Assembly (NCBI GenBank): GCA_965207385.1
Contig: CBDBLZ010000021.1
Location: 620,001-684,000 of the forward strand
Reading direction: 5' to 3'
DNA length: 64,000 nt
Origin: CAZXEU01 sp965207385
Lineage (GTDB): Bacteria > Bacteroidota > Rhodothermia > Rhodothermales > Bin80
The notes under the pieces are model-generated. The model saw nothing but the letters and a program-made list of their open reading frames with translations. It searched no databases and was not told the origin of the DNA. Within the stretch, counting starts at the first letter, position 1, and every line of letters starts with the position of its first letter. The position numbers and the translations under genes were made by a program. This document shows, in pieces, positions 18,753 through 27,391 of the stretch.

Positions 18753-19478
18753 ATGACGGATCTGCTCGTAAACATAGACCATGTAGCCACGCTGCGCAAT
18801 GCGCGCCGCGAACGCTTCCCGGACCCGGTTGCTGCCGCGATCCAGTGTGAAACTGCCGGGGCTGCCGGAATCGTTTTTCACCTGCGAGAGGACCGCAGGC
18901 ACATCAACGAACGCGATGTAGAGCGGCTGAAGGAGTGCGTGCGCGGGAAGCTGGATTTCGAACTGTCAGTGGATCCGGAAATCGTAGGCATTTGCTGCGA
19001 GATTCGTCCCCACCTCGCCACGCTTGTGCCGGAGAAGCGTGACGAAGTGACGACCGAGGGCGGGCTTGACGTAGCGGCCAATAGCGAAAAGCTGCGATCC
19101 GTGACCTCTCGACTGCTTGATGCCGGCATCGAAGAGGTTGCACTTTTTGTCGATCCGGAACCGGCGCAAGTGGAAGCTGCGCTGCATGTAGGCGCCAATG
19201 CCGTGGAATTGCATACCGGCGACTACGCCACGGCCGCGAGCCGCAAGGCGCGGTTGCATCAATTGGATAGGCTCTCACTGGCGGCAGATGCCGCTTCTCA
19301 GTTGGGACTCGGCGTACACGCGGGGCACGGTTTGGACTATCAGAATTGCCGCCTCTTTCTGGAAAATGTGCCTCACGTGCGCGAGGTCTCTATTGGATTC
19401 GCGATTGTGGCTCGAAGCGTGCTCGTTGGACTTCCGGAGGCGGTGCGGCAGATGCGAAGACTGGTTTCAGGAATTTGA
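18753..19478 (+). CDS. pdxJ: Pyridoxine 5'-phosphate synthase
   Basis: Condenses 3-amino-2-oxopropyl phosphate with deoxyxylulose 5-phosphate in the DXP-dependent vitamin B6 pathway. A TIM barrel of 241 residues, the normal length. Motifs: NIDHVATLRNARR at the start, FHLREDRRHI, ELS, TLVPEKRDEVTTEGG, ELHTGDYA, VHAGHGLDYQN and the phosphate site SIGFAIVARS. ATG 18753 begins the conserved MTDLLVNID segment. era begins 12 bases after its stop, and pdxB, from the same pathway, converges just beyond era. Confidence 0.97.
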   Translation: MTDLLVNIDHVATLRNARRERFPDPVAAAIQCETAGAAGIVFHLREDRRHINERDVERLKECVRGKLDFELSVDPEIVGICCEIRPHLATLVPEKRDEVTTEGGLDVAANSEKLRSVTSRLLDAGIEEVALFVDPEPAQVEAALHVGANAVELHTGDYATAASRKARLHQLDRLSLAADAASQLGLGVHAGHGLDYQNCRLFLENVPHVREVSIGFAIVARSVLVGLPEAVRQMRRLVSGI

Positions 19479-19490
19479 CTGTACTGAGGC

Positions 19491-20393
19491 ATGAATGCAG
19501 AGCAGATCGCTGCAGGGCAGGATTCGTGCTTCCGGAGCGGATTTGTAGCACTCCTGGGGAAGCCCAACGTGGGCAAGAGTACGCTGTTGAACGCGTTTCT
19601 TGGGCGCAAGCTTTCCATCGTTACGCGCAAGGCGCAGACGACCCGCAACCGGATTCTCGGTATCCTGACCGGTGCGTCATCGCAGATCGTGTTTGTGGAT
19701 ACCCCCGGTTTACTGAAGCCGCGCTACAAGCTGCATGAATCCATGCTGCGGGAAGTAACCCGTGCGGCCGCTGATGCCGACGTGGTGGTCCTGGTGACCA
19801 CGGCTACCTCGCAAGAGCCGGATACGGCAAGCCTAAAGCTAACCCGCGGTCGGTGCGCCATACTGGCAGTCAACAAGATAGATCTGGTCGATCAGCGCAA
19901 GGTGCTGCCACTGGTTGCCAGGTACATGGAGCTGCAGGCTTTCGAAGCCGTTGTCCCGCTTTCGGCCAAGAGCGGTCAGAATGTCGAGGTCCTCAAACAG
20001 GAAATCGAGGCACGGTTGCCGCAAGGTCCCAGGTATTTTGACGAGGACGTGGTCAGCGACCACCCGGACAGGTTCTTCGTGGCGGAGATCATTCGAGAGA
20101 AGCTGTTCGAGCGACTTCGCGACGAAGTCCCGTATTCGACCACCGTCCAGGTGTGCCGATACGAGGAGCGTGATGGCTCCAAGGACCTGATTGAAGCAGA
20201 GATTGTCGTCGAAAGGCCCACGCAGAAGGGCATTCTGATCGGCGCAGGGGGCCAGGCCCTGAAAGCGGTGGCCATCGCGGCGCGACAGGATGTGGAGACT
20301 TTCCTTGGCAGGCCTGTCTTCCTGAAGCTGTTTGTAAAGGTGCGTAGCGACTGGCGCAACCGTGAAGGCCTGCTGCGGTCCTACGGCCACTAG
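19491..20393 (+). CDS. era: GTPase Era
   Basis: Essential GTPase for 30S ribosomal subunit maturation that binds the 16S rRNA 3' end. 300 residues. The GTP-binding motifs are G1 GKPNVGKST, G2 in QTTRNR, G3 DTPG, G4 NKID and G5 SAKSG. The C-terminal KH domain holds IEAEIVVERPTQKGILIG and the GxxG loop. It likely belongs to the same transcript as pdxJ (12-base gap). Its stop is 4 bases from the convergent pdxB stop. Confidence 0.97.
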   Translation: MNAEQIAAGQDSCFRSGFVALLGKPNVGKSTLLNAFLGRKLSIVTRKAQTTRNRILGILTGASSQIVFVDTPGLLKPRYKLHESMLREVTRAAADADVVVLVTTATSQEPDTASLKLTRGRCAILAVNKIDLVDQRKVLPLVARYMELQAFEAVVPLSAKSGQNVEVLKQEIEARLPQGPRYFDEDVVSDHPDRFFVAEIIREKLFERLRDEVPYSTTVQVCRYEERDGSKDLIEAEIVVERPTQKGILIGAGGQALKAVAIAARQDVETFLGRPVFLKLFVKVRSDWRNREGLLRSYGH

Positions 20394-20397
20394 AGGC

Positions 20398-21555
20398 TCA
20401 GCGAATAGCAACGCGGAGGCCTTTCTCGACAGCCGAAAACAGTCCGGCGGGAATGCCCTCCCTGTTCATGTAATGGAGGCGATACGCCCTGCGCGCGGGA
20501 TACGAGCGCCGCATGGTCGCAAAGTAGTCGGCCTGGCAGTCGGCGGGCAGCGCCGCCAGTCTGCGCATCCGCTTATCGTCGGCGCCCAGATCATACATTT
20601 GCCTCACGACGCCATGCAGCCAGTCTGTTTCACTGCCTGCCTGCGGCGGCCACACTTGCAGATCATCATCCGGAGACGCTGCCAGGCCCATGCGGGAACT
20701 CCGGGTTTCCTGCAATCCCAGGTGGCGCAGTACGGCCTGGTACAGCATGATCGTGCCCGCCGTTTTTCCGTCGAACGAATGTCCGGCAATGTGCGGTGTC
20801 GCTAACGTACAGGCCCTGAGCAGTGCTACGTCGGGCGTCGGCTCTTTCTCCCAGACATCCAGAACAGCGACATCCAGCTGTCCGGCTTTGAGGCAGGCAA
20901 GCAGCGCGCGTCCGTCGACTACCGGCCCGCGAGATGTGTTGATAAGCCAGGCGTCCTTGCCCAGCCTTCGGAGCGTGGTGGCATCCAGCATGTGGTGCGT
21001 GGGATGCGGTCCGCCGCGGGTAAGCGGCACATGGACCGAAACGATGTCCGAGGCGCCCAGAAGCGACTCCAGCGAAACGTATCCCGATGCCGCACTGGCG
21101 TTCAGGAACGGGTCGCACTTTAGCACCCTCAATCCCAGTGCTGGGGCCCGTTGTGCAAGCAGGCCGCCAACATTGCCACAACCGACTATTCCGAGCGTCC
21201 TCCCGGACAGCGCCTGCCGCCGCCGGCTGGCTACCAGGAGCATTGCGGCGATCACGTATTCCACGACCGATTCGGCATTGGATCCGGGGGCATGGTCGAA
21301 GGCGATGCCGAGCCGCCTGAGTGCTGCGGTGTCGACATGGTCGGTACCCGTGGTTGCGGATCCCACGAATCGGATTCTGCTACCCGTCACCAGACCCGCG
21401 CCAACGCGCGTAACGCTTCGCACAAGGAGCACGTCCGCTGCCGCCAGGTCCCGAGCGGGGACGTGCGGGCCGATAAAGGTCGAAACGGTACCCAGATCCG
21501 AGAATACCGCCCTGACGTGCGGAATATTCTCGTCCGCCAGAATGGTTAGCGGCAC
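20398..21555 (-). CDS. pdxB: 4-phosphoerythronate dehydrogenase
   Basis: Oxidises 4-phosphoerythronate to 2-oxo-3-hydroxy-4-phosphobutanoate using NAD, an early step of the DXP-dependent vitamin B6 route. A D-2-hydroxyacid dehydrogenase of 385 residues: substrate domain start ILADENIP, nucleotide-binding GIVGCGNVGG near residue 123, active-site Arg in INTSRGPVVD, Glu in DVWEKEP and His in TPHIAGHS. The additional C-terminal dimerisation domain of PdxB explains the length. Together with pdxJ, this window holds two steps of B6 synthesis. Confidence 0.95.
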   Translation of the reverse strand: MPLTILADENIPHVRAVFSDLGTVSTFIGPHVPARDLAAADVLLVRSVTRVGAGLVTGSRIRFVGSATTGTDHVDTAALRRLGIAFDHAPGSNAESVVEYVIAAMLLVASRRRQALSGRTLGIVGCGNVGGLLAQRAPALGLRVLKCDPFLNASAASGYVSLESLLGASDIVSVHVPLTRGGPHPTHHMLDATTLRRLGKDAWLINTSRGPVVDGRALLACLKAGQLDVAVLDVWEKEPTPDVALLRACTLATPHIAGHSFDGKTAGTIMLYQAVLRHLGLQETRSSRMGLAASPDDDLQVWPPQAGSETDWLHGVVRQMYDLGADDKRMRRLAALPADCQADYFATMRRSYPARRAYRLHYMNREGIPAGLFSAVEKGLRVAIR

Positions 21556-21573
21556 GCGTGCTGTCGGCCTCTT

Positions 21574-22206
21574 TCAGAAAGCTATTGCTACTCGCAGCAT
21601 GGCACTGTTCAGTGTCTGGCCTTCATTCGCTGACAATGTAACAGAACCGATGACGAGCTCCCTGTCGATGAAATCGGTAATGCCCCACGTATAGGCGATC
21701 TCGGGGAGTATGCGGAGCCCGCCCACGGAAATCTCCAGGCCGACGCCCGCTTCACCGGCCAATGACGGAGACTTTATGTCGTCCACCAGTTCGGAATCTA
21801 CCAATGCCTTGAACCGTGCGACCGGGCCAGCAAAGACGGTTGGCTGCACGGCGGACACTCCGATCGCATAGCGCAACAGCACCGGGATCTCCAGCAGGCT
21901 GACGTCAAAGTTGTCGCGTACGCTTGATGTGTGCTCCGACAGACCGGAAAACAACATGCCGGCATCGGTGTAGCGTGCACCTGCACGCAAGCCAAGCGGG
22001 CCCATAGGGAATTCGATCCACAGCTCAGCGTGCCAGCCTGTAGTGCTGCTGAAGGTAGCTTCCCGGTCGTTGAACTGGATGTCTGTCAACCGGTCAAAAT
22101 TGGCTCCAACGCTTGCTCCGATGGACTGCGCAGCCCCCCCGTGGGCCAACAGCAGCCCCGTTACGAACGAGCATGTCACTCCCAGCGCGCGCTTCACGTC
22201 TGTCAT
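21574..22206 (-). CDS. Outer-membrane beta-barrel (PorT-like) protein
   Basis: A 210-residue protein starting with a signal peptide (residues about 1-27, ending HGGAAQS). The rest alternates polar and hydrophobic residues in short strands (SIGASVGANFDRL, GLRAGARYTDAGM, EIPVLLRYAIG, PTVFAGPVARFKAL, RILPEIAYTWGITD, LNSAMLRVAIAF) and ends in an aromatic residue, as in eight-stranded barrels of the PorT/OMP_b-brl_2 type. Ligand or role unknown. ATG 22206 gives the clean signal peptide; an earlier ATG at 22326 would run into the divergent bshA gene. Confidence 0.8.
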   Translation of the reverse strand: MTDVKRALGVTCSFVTGLLLAHGGAAQSIGASVGANFDRLTDIQFNDREATFSSTTGWHAELWIEFPMGPLGLRAGARYTDAGMLFSGLSEHTSSVRDNFDVSLLEIPVLLRYAIGVSAVQPTVFAGPVARFKALVDSELVDDIKSPSLAGEAGVGLEISVGGLRILPEIAYTWGITDFIDRELVIGSVTLSANEGQTLNSAMLRVAIAF

Positions 22207-22312
22207 TGCCTGAAGGCCGGGCAGGATCGGGTCAGTGCCGGGATGGTTTCTTTTGCAACCTAGCGGGTGGAGCGGGGTTTCGGCGCGTTGCAGGGACCCG
22301 AACTCCAGCCGC

Positions 22313-23458
22313 ATGAAGATAGGCATTAGTTGCTATCCGGTATACGGAGGCAGCGGCGTCGTCGCTACGGAGCTTGGCAAGGCACTCGCAGCGCGCGGGC
22401 ACAAGATCCACTTTATCGCCTATTCGATGCCGTTCCGGCTGACGCATGTCACCGAGAACATTTTCTTCCACGAGGTCAGCGTTAATACATATCCCGTCTT
22501 CGACTATCCGCCGTACGCGCTCTCGCTCACCAGCAAGATGGTGGATGTTGTCATGTACGAGCAACTGGATCTCTTGCACGTGCACTATGCCATACCGCAC
22601 GCCCTGAGTGCCGTGCTTGCCCGAGATATTCTGCAGAAGCAGGGCATAGAGATTCCCGTCGTAACGACATTGCATGGAACTGACATTACGGTAGTGGGCC
22701 GCGATCCCAGCTTTGCGCCCGTTGTCACTTACTCCATCAACCAGTCCGACGGGGTTACCGCTGTTTCGAACAATCTGCGGAAGGCGACCCTGGATGCCTT
22801 CCAGATCGAGAACCCCATTGAGGTCATCCCCAATTTCATCGACACGGACCGGTTTCGCCGCCTCAAAAAGGAGCATTTCAAGCGCGCTATATGCCCCGGC
22901 GGTGAAAAGGTCATCGTGCACATATCCAATTTTCGTCCCGTAAAGAATGCGTCGCATGTCGTGCAAATCCTGCACAGGCTTCGTGGCCAGGGAATGCCAG
23001 TCAAGCTGCTACTGGTGGGCGATGGCCCTGACCGCGCGTCTCTGGAGCGTCTCGCGCGGGAGTTGGGCGTCCAGAGCGACATTCACTTCCTGGGTAAGCA
23101 GGGACCTGTTGAGGAGATCCTGTCCATTGCCGACGCATTTGTCATGCCAAGCGGTTTCGAGTCATTCGGACTTGCTGCCCTGGAGGCGATGGCCTGCGGC
23201 GTGCCCGTCATCTGCAGCAACATTGGGGGCCTGCCGGAGCTGGTGGAAGGCAGCAATGCCGGGTTTCTTTGTCCCCTGGGCGACATTGAGGCATTTACGG
23301 CCTGCGTGCGAAGCATCCTGGAGGACGAAGACCTCCGTGGTCGCATGGGCGAGGCTGCCAGGCTGCACGCTGTTCGGCAATTCGATACCAAGAGCGTGGT
23401 GTCGCGCTACGAAGCGTACTATGAGCGGATACGCAAGGCTGGTCGCGGTCCGGAGTGA
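22313..23458 (+). CDS. bshA: N-acetyl-alpha-D-glucosaminyl L-malate synthase
   Basis: First enzyme of bacillithiol synthesis: a GT-B fold, family 4 glycosyltransferase transferring GlcNAc from UDP-GlcNAc to L-malate. 381 residues, usual size. Diagnostic are the start MKIGISCYPVYGGSGVVATELG, the HFIAYSMPFRL segment, HVHYAIPHALSA, TLHGTDITVVG, the VIPNFIDTDRF strand and the nucleotide-binding SGFESFGLAALEAMA. The bshB and bshC genes are not in this window. bshA diverges from the outer-membrane barrel gene over a 106-base region and converges on the DHFR gene. Confidence 0.93.
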   Translation: MKIGISCYPVYGGSGVVATELGKALAARGHKIHFIAYSMPFRLTHVTENIFFHEVSVNTYPVFDYPPYALSLTSKMVDVVMYEQLDLLHVHYAIPHALSAVLARDILQKQGIEIPVVTTLHGTDITVVGRDPSFAPVVTYSINQSDGVTAVSNNLRKATLDAFQIENPIEVIPNFIDTDRFRRLKKEHFKRAICPGGEKVIVHISNFRPVKNASHVVQILHRLRGQGMPVKLLLVGDGPDRASLERLARELGVQSDIHFLGKQGPVEEILSIADAFVMPSGFESFGLAALEAMACGVPVICSNIGGLPELVEGSNAGFLCPLGDIEAFTACVRSILEDEDLRGRMGEAARLHAVRQFDTKSVVSRYEAYYERIRKAGRGPE

Positions 23459-23533
23459 GCTGAGTCGTGCGCCCGTGGCAGAATCTCGCCCTGTCGGCGC
23501 TTCCGCATCTCGTGCAAGTGCAGGCGTCCGGTC

Positions 23534-24055
23534 TCAGGGCTGACCAGGTCTCCGGCGCCGATATGTCACGAAGCGGTAGCCGCTGTGCCGCTCTTCTTCG
23601 GTCAGGTGGAACCGGTCCTCGAGGAGATGTTCGTACGGCGGAAAAAAGGCGTCCCCGGCGTAGGTTCCCTCAACAAGGGTCAATTCCAGCGTATCAGCAA
23701 TTGGAAGCGCGGCAGCATATACGGCGGCGCCCCCACAGATATAGATCTTCCGCGCAGTGGACGCGGCCGCAATGGCGGATTCCAGTGAATCGAAAGGCCT
23801 GATTTCCGGATAGCCCCGAAGTGCTCTTCCGGATGTCAGCATGAGCATCTGGCGGCCGGGCAGCGGTCCTCCCAAGTGGTCCAGCACGGACTGAACGGTG
23901 CGCCGGCCCATGATAACGGGGTGGCCGTACGTCAGCTGTTTGAATCGGCGCAGATCTGCCGAAATATGCCAGGGCATAGCTCCGTCGCGGCCAATTACGC
24001 GGTTCGAAGAGGCGACGGCTGCAATTATGACGATTTCCGGGCGGTGCTCCTGCAC
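23534..24055 (-). CDS. folA: Dihydrofolate reductase
   Basis: Reduces dihydrofolate to tetrahydrofolate with NADPH, regenerating the cofactor used by thymidylate synthase, whose gene lies 2.4 kb upstream. 173 residues with IIAAVASSNRVIGRDGAMPWHI, the LRRFKQLT strand with catalytic neighbourhood, VIMGRRTV and IYICGGAAVY. The ATG far upstream (24115) would overlap the actin-like gene; a GTG at 24055 starts right before the conserved segment, 4 bases after that gene's stop, so it is chosen. An AAGG-like sequence sits just before it. Confidence 0.93.
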   Translation of the reverse strand: MQEHRPEIVIIAAVASSNRVIGRDGAMPWHISADLRRFKQLTYGHPVIMGRRTVQSVLDHLGGPLPGRQMLMLTSGRALRGYPEIRPFDSLESAIAAASTARKIYICGGAAVYAAALPIADTLELTLVEGTYAGDAFFPPYEHLLEDRFHLTEEERHSGYRFVTYRRRRPGQP

Positions 24056-24059
24056 TGCC

Positions 24060-25064
24060 TTACATGTCTTCCCAATACTCTTCCGGCATATCCTGAGCCA
24101 ATTCCAGTGCACCAAGTGCGCCGGCGTATAGAGGATCGTCCACGACCGTAATCTTGAATGTACCGTAGTCGCTCAAGGCATCCCCCAAGGCGTCGGCTAT
24201 GCCTTCGGTCTGGCTTCCGCCACCGGCCAGGTAGAGGTTCTTCCTGATTCTCTCCTGAAACCCCGGATCGTAGCGCCCTACGAGGTCCATTAGCGTTTCC
24301 GCTATGGGCGCTACAAGACTCTCGCATGCCTGCGTAACCTCTTTCGTTATATCGTGAGGCTCAAACTTGCCCGCGATGGGCAAGCTAACCTTGATTCGGC
24401 CTCTGCTCTTTCCCACCCGGCCGTATCGCTCCTTGTACTCGCGGACCAACGTGTGCGTGAAGACCGAATCCGGGAATTTCTCCTTGAGCAAGTCATACAG
24501 CTGCCGGTCTATGTAGTCGCCGGCGGTGCGCAATGACCGTTGGTCTTCCTCTGATGGCATCGTGCCGTGCATGGCGCAGAAATCTATGGTACCTGCCCCG
24601 ACATCTATTATTACCGCATTGTTGAGAGCCCCCAGGCTGTAGGCCACGGCGAATGGCTCGGAAATAACCATGAGGGTGTCGGCATATTCCCGCACCGCCT
24701 CACGAATTGCGATCTTGTTCACCTTGAGCGCTTCTGCCGGGACGCCGACCGCGGCGTAAATCTGTTGCTCCTCGCCCGGCTCGACCAGATGGATCAGGTG
24801 GTGAATCAGGCGCCGGACCGCCTCTTCCTCGCGGTTGGTCCCATCCCGGATCACCCCGTTTTCCATGGGACGAAACAGATGGACCGAAAGATGATTGTCC
24901 AGCGCATCCTGTCCGAACAGAATGTCACGCTTGAGCAGCTTGCGAGCGATAAAATCACGGGGCCAACCCACGTAGCTTTGGACCCAGTCGCGCTTGCCAT
25001 TGCTGGCTGCGACGGCGCTGCGGGAAGTTCCGAGGTCTATGCCGATATACAGGATGTCGTCCAT
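24060..25064 (-). CDS. MamK-like actin-family filament protein
   Basis: A 334-residue actin/Hsp70-superfamily ATPase. Phosphate 1 motif: IGIDLGTSRSA at the N-terminus; phosphate 2: IIDVGAGTIDFCA near residue 150; adenosine motif: LAGGGSQTEG near 285. It agrees with Magnetospirillum MamK (compared from memory) along its whole length, including the connecting segments VGVPAEALKVNK, ISEPFAVAY, the GTMPSEEDQ loop and the terminal YW motif, better than with MreB. No membrane-anchoring helix or MreC/MreD is nearby. Neighbours are dihydrofolate reductase and a cell-wall amidase. A cytoskeletal filament of unknown cargo is likely; magnetosomes are not implied. Confidence 0.85.
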   Translation of the reverse strand: MDDILYIGIDLGTSRSAVAASNGKRDWVQSYVGWPRDFIARKLLKRDILFGQDALDNHLSVHLFRPMENGVIRDGTNREEEAVRRLIHHLIHLVEPGEEQQIYAAVGVPAEALKVNKIAIREAVREYADTLMVISEPFAVAYSLGALNNAVIIDVGAGTIDFCAMHGTMPSEEDQRSLRTAGDYIDRQLYDLLKEKFPDSVFTHTLVREYKERYGRVGKSRGRIKVSLPIAGKFEPHDITKEVTQACESLVAPIAETLMDLVGRYDPGFQERIRKNLYLAGGGSQTEGIADALGDALSDYGTFKITVVDDPLYAGALGALELAQDMPEEYWEDM

Positions 25065-25106
25065 CGTCTCTTGGGGCTAGGAAGAACTTGTAATAAGCCG
25101 GGTGAC

Positions 25107-26060
25107 TTATCTGTCAAGATATGAGAGAATTCCGGATTCCAATGCGGTTGCCACGCGCTCAAGGTACGCGTCAGAATACAGCAGAGCTTCATCCGACGGC
25201 GTACTTATAACGGAAATCTCTGCCAATACTGCCGGTACAGGGACGCCAAACAGGACTTCAAAGGGTCCCGGACGCGTACCCCAGTCGATTACGGCCGGGT
25301 TCACTTCGCGAATACTATTGAACAGTTCGGTTTGTATGGCAGCCGCCAGCAACTTGGATTCGGAAATCTTCATCGACTTGCCGAGGCTGCCGAGATCCCG
25401 CTGCCACTCGAAGAAGGAGTACCCGGAATTCTCGTTTTCCCTCCTCGCCAGACGCAAGCTCGCTTCCGTCGCGCTGGTTCCAAAGTAGTAGGTCTCCACA
25501 GTTGACAGCGTCTCCGGGAGGGCATTTGCATGCACGGAGATGAACAGGTCCGCCTCCATATCGGTCGCATACTTGACGCGTTCCTTGAGACTGATGCCGA
25601 TGTCGTCGTCGCGCGTGAGCAGCACGCGGAAGCCGCCTGCTTCCAGACGCCTGCGCAGGCGAAGTGCGACATCTAGCGCTACGGACTTCTCGGTCAATTC
25701 CGTCGGCCCGACGGCACCAGGATCTCTTCCTCCGTGGCCGGGATCAATGACGATCGTCTTGACCTCTAGTCCAAACATCTCGGCCAGCGAAACGAGCCGC
25801 GTGTCGACCGAATCGCCGCCGCCGGCTCGACTGTCACCGGCCGCAGGCGCCGCGCTGATGGCGCGGGCACCGTCCGCAGCGGGAGCTACCGTGCTTTCCG
25901 CGGGAAGCAGGTACCTGCCGCCGAAGGTTAGCAAAAGAGCGGCCAGCGCGACAGGAAGCCAAAAGCGCCGAGTCTCCCGCGGCTGAGCCTCGTCGCCTGT
26001 CAGCAGCCGCCCGGATATGCGCAGGTTCTCCTCGTAGACGCCACGAAAGATGCGGCGCAT
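25107..26060 (-). CDS. N-acetylmuramoyl-L-alanine amidase (AmiC-type)
   Basis: Cleaves the amide bond between MurNAc and L-Ala of peptidoglycan, probably in the periplasm. One N-terminal transmembrane helix (FWLPVALAALLLTFGG) anchors it. The Amidase_3 domain has the zinc ligands His (VIDPGHGGRDPG), Glu (LTEKSVALDVALRLR) and His (FISVHANALP) and the catalytic Glu near the end (AVLAEISVIS). ATG 26060 is favoured because a GGGGG tract lies just upstream; in-frame starts at 26093 and 26123 are possible. It is 43 bases upstream of the actin-like gene, so cell-wall and filament functions may be co-expressed. Confidence 0.88.
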   Translation of the reverse strand: MRRIFRGVYEENLRISGRLLTGDEAQPRETRRFWLPVALAALLLTFGGRYLLPAESTVAPAADGARAISAAPAAGDSRAGGGDSVDTRLVSLAEMFGLEVKTIVIDPGHGGRDPGAVGPTELTEKSVALDVALRLRRRLEAGGFRVLLTRDDDIGISLKERVKYATDMEADLFISVHANALPETLSTVETYYFGTSATEASLRLARRENENSGYSFFEWQRDLGSLGKSMKISESKLLAAAIQTELFNSIREVNPAVIDWGTRPGPFEVLFGVPVPAVLAEISVISTPSDEALLYSDAYLERVATALESGILSYLDR

Positions 26061-26404
26061 ATGCCCCCGATTATGCAGCCGTGTCCATTTCATCGGTGCT
26101 TGCGCATCATGCACATAATCCATTATCGTACGCGGCCGGCTTGGCTGCGGTCCTGGAGCACGGGCTCGCAATGTCCAGATTCGCTATTCGCCGTGCGGGT
26201 CCAGAGGCCAGCGGCCGGATGTCACGTGGGGCATCGAACCGGGTTAAGCAATCAGTGGCCACACTGGTCGTCCCTTGCGAATCCGTTGCCCGGAGAGCAG
26301 CAAGCGCACGACGCCACGGACTGCCATTCAACGCCCGGACCATACCCGGGTGGTCCGGACACAGTTGGCATGCCTGGCTGGAGCACACTGTGCGATTGCG
26401 CTGG
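26061..26404. other. Intergenic stretch between amidase and thyA
   Basis: Lies between the amidase start and the corrected end of thyA. It contains possible in-frame N-terminal extensions of the amidase up to about 26171; the rest has no supported gene, tRNA or hairpin. Confidence 0.45.
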
Positions 26405-27297
26405 CTAGACCGCAATAGGAGCCCTTATGCCCGGGTGATGACGATAGTCTTGAAGGGCAAAGTCCTCATACCGGTAGTCAAAGATTGAAGGCGGGCGCCG
26501 CTTGATGATCAGTCGCGGCAAGGCAGTGGTTTCCGTTCCAGCTGCAGGCGAATCTGGTCCAGGTGGTTGAGATATGCGTGCGCGTCCCCGATGGTATAGA
26601 TAAGATCCCCGGCTCCAAGGTCCGTCTGCTGTGCGACCATGTGGGTGAGCAGCGCATACTGCGCAATATTGAACGGCGCGCCCAGAAAGAGATCATTGGA
26701 CCGGATATACAAATGGCAGCTCAGCTTGCCGGTGGCGACGTAGAACTGATAGAACATGTGGCACGGCGGCAGCGCCATTTCGTGCACCCGACTCGGGTCC
26801 CACGCGCTGACTACGTGCCGGCGGCTGTAGGGGCGTTTCCGTACCGATTCAATTACGGCCGCTATCTGATCCGTGCCGCAAAAGTCCCGCCACTGCCTGC
26901 CATAAACGGGTCCGAGGTCTCCATGCCTTTCGGCAAAGTCGCCGTCCTCACGGATGCGCTTTTCGAATGCTTCCTTATGCGTCTGCCATTCGTCCGAGTT
27001 GGGTTTGGGTACGGCGGTCCCGGAAGATTCCAGATACCTGGCCAGCGGCCAGTCCGTCCATATCGAGATGCCGGCGTCCACTAGCGGCTTTATGTTGGAT
27101 GAGCCCGTCAGAAACCACAGCATTTCAAGGGCGAGCGCTCGGAACCACACGCGTTTCGTCGTCACAATCGGAAAGCCTTCTTCAAGGTCAAACCTCATCT
27201 GGTAACCGAAAACGCTGAGCGTGCCTGTGCCCGTGCGGTCCTCCTTGCGCTCTCCATGCGCCAGCACATGCTCAAGAAGATCGAGATACGCCTGCAT
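26405..27297 (-). CDS. thyA: Thymidylate synthase (apparent frameshift near C-terminus)
   Basis: Methylates dUMP to dTMP with methylene-tetrahydrofolate. The frame from ATG 27297 runs as a normal ThyA: EDRTGTGTLSVFGYQ, LEMLWFLTGS, the active site LPPCHMFYQF and SNDLFLGAPFNIAQYA, then stops at 26509 right after LERKPLPCRD, about 40 residues early. One base out of frame, from 26521 to a stop at 26405, the missing end is readable: LPRLIIKRRPPSIFDYRYED and then YRHHPGIRAPIAV, the standard C-terminus. The two frames share base 26521, so one base appears missing. Restored length is 297 residues. No other dTMP synthase (ThyX) is in the window. It may be a sequencing error or a recent inactivation. 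Confidence 0.93.
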
Positions 27298-27326
27298 ACA
27301 GCACGACCCGGCTGTTATTGCGGAAC

Positions 27327-27355
27327 GTGGGAATCTGCGGAGCTGTTATTCCCAC
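27327..27355. promoter_or_regulatory. Inverted repeat between divergent genes
   Basis: A perfect 8-base inverted repeat, GTGGGAAT at 27327-27334 and ATTCCCAC at 27348-27355, separated by 13 bases, sits between the thyA start (27297, minus) and the 86-residue gene start (27392, plus). Symmetric half-sites spaced by about two helical turns suit a dimeric repressor or activator; a stem-loop in the transcript is an alternative. No regulator is identified. Confidence 0.35.
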
Positions 27356-27391
27356 AATATCAAAGCAAAGTTAAGTCAATTCGCAGGCTCC

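Noticed and set aside
24060..25064. Magnetosome gene cluster, suggested by the MamK-like protein
   Set aside because: No mamA, mamB, mamM or other magnetosome genes are visible; related actins are known outside magnetotactic bacteria.
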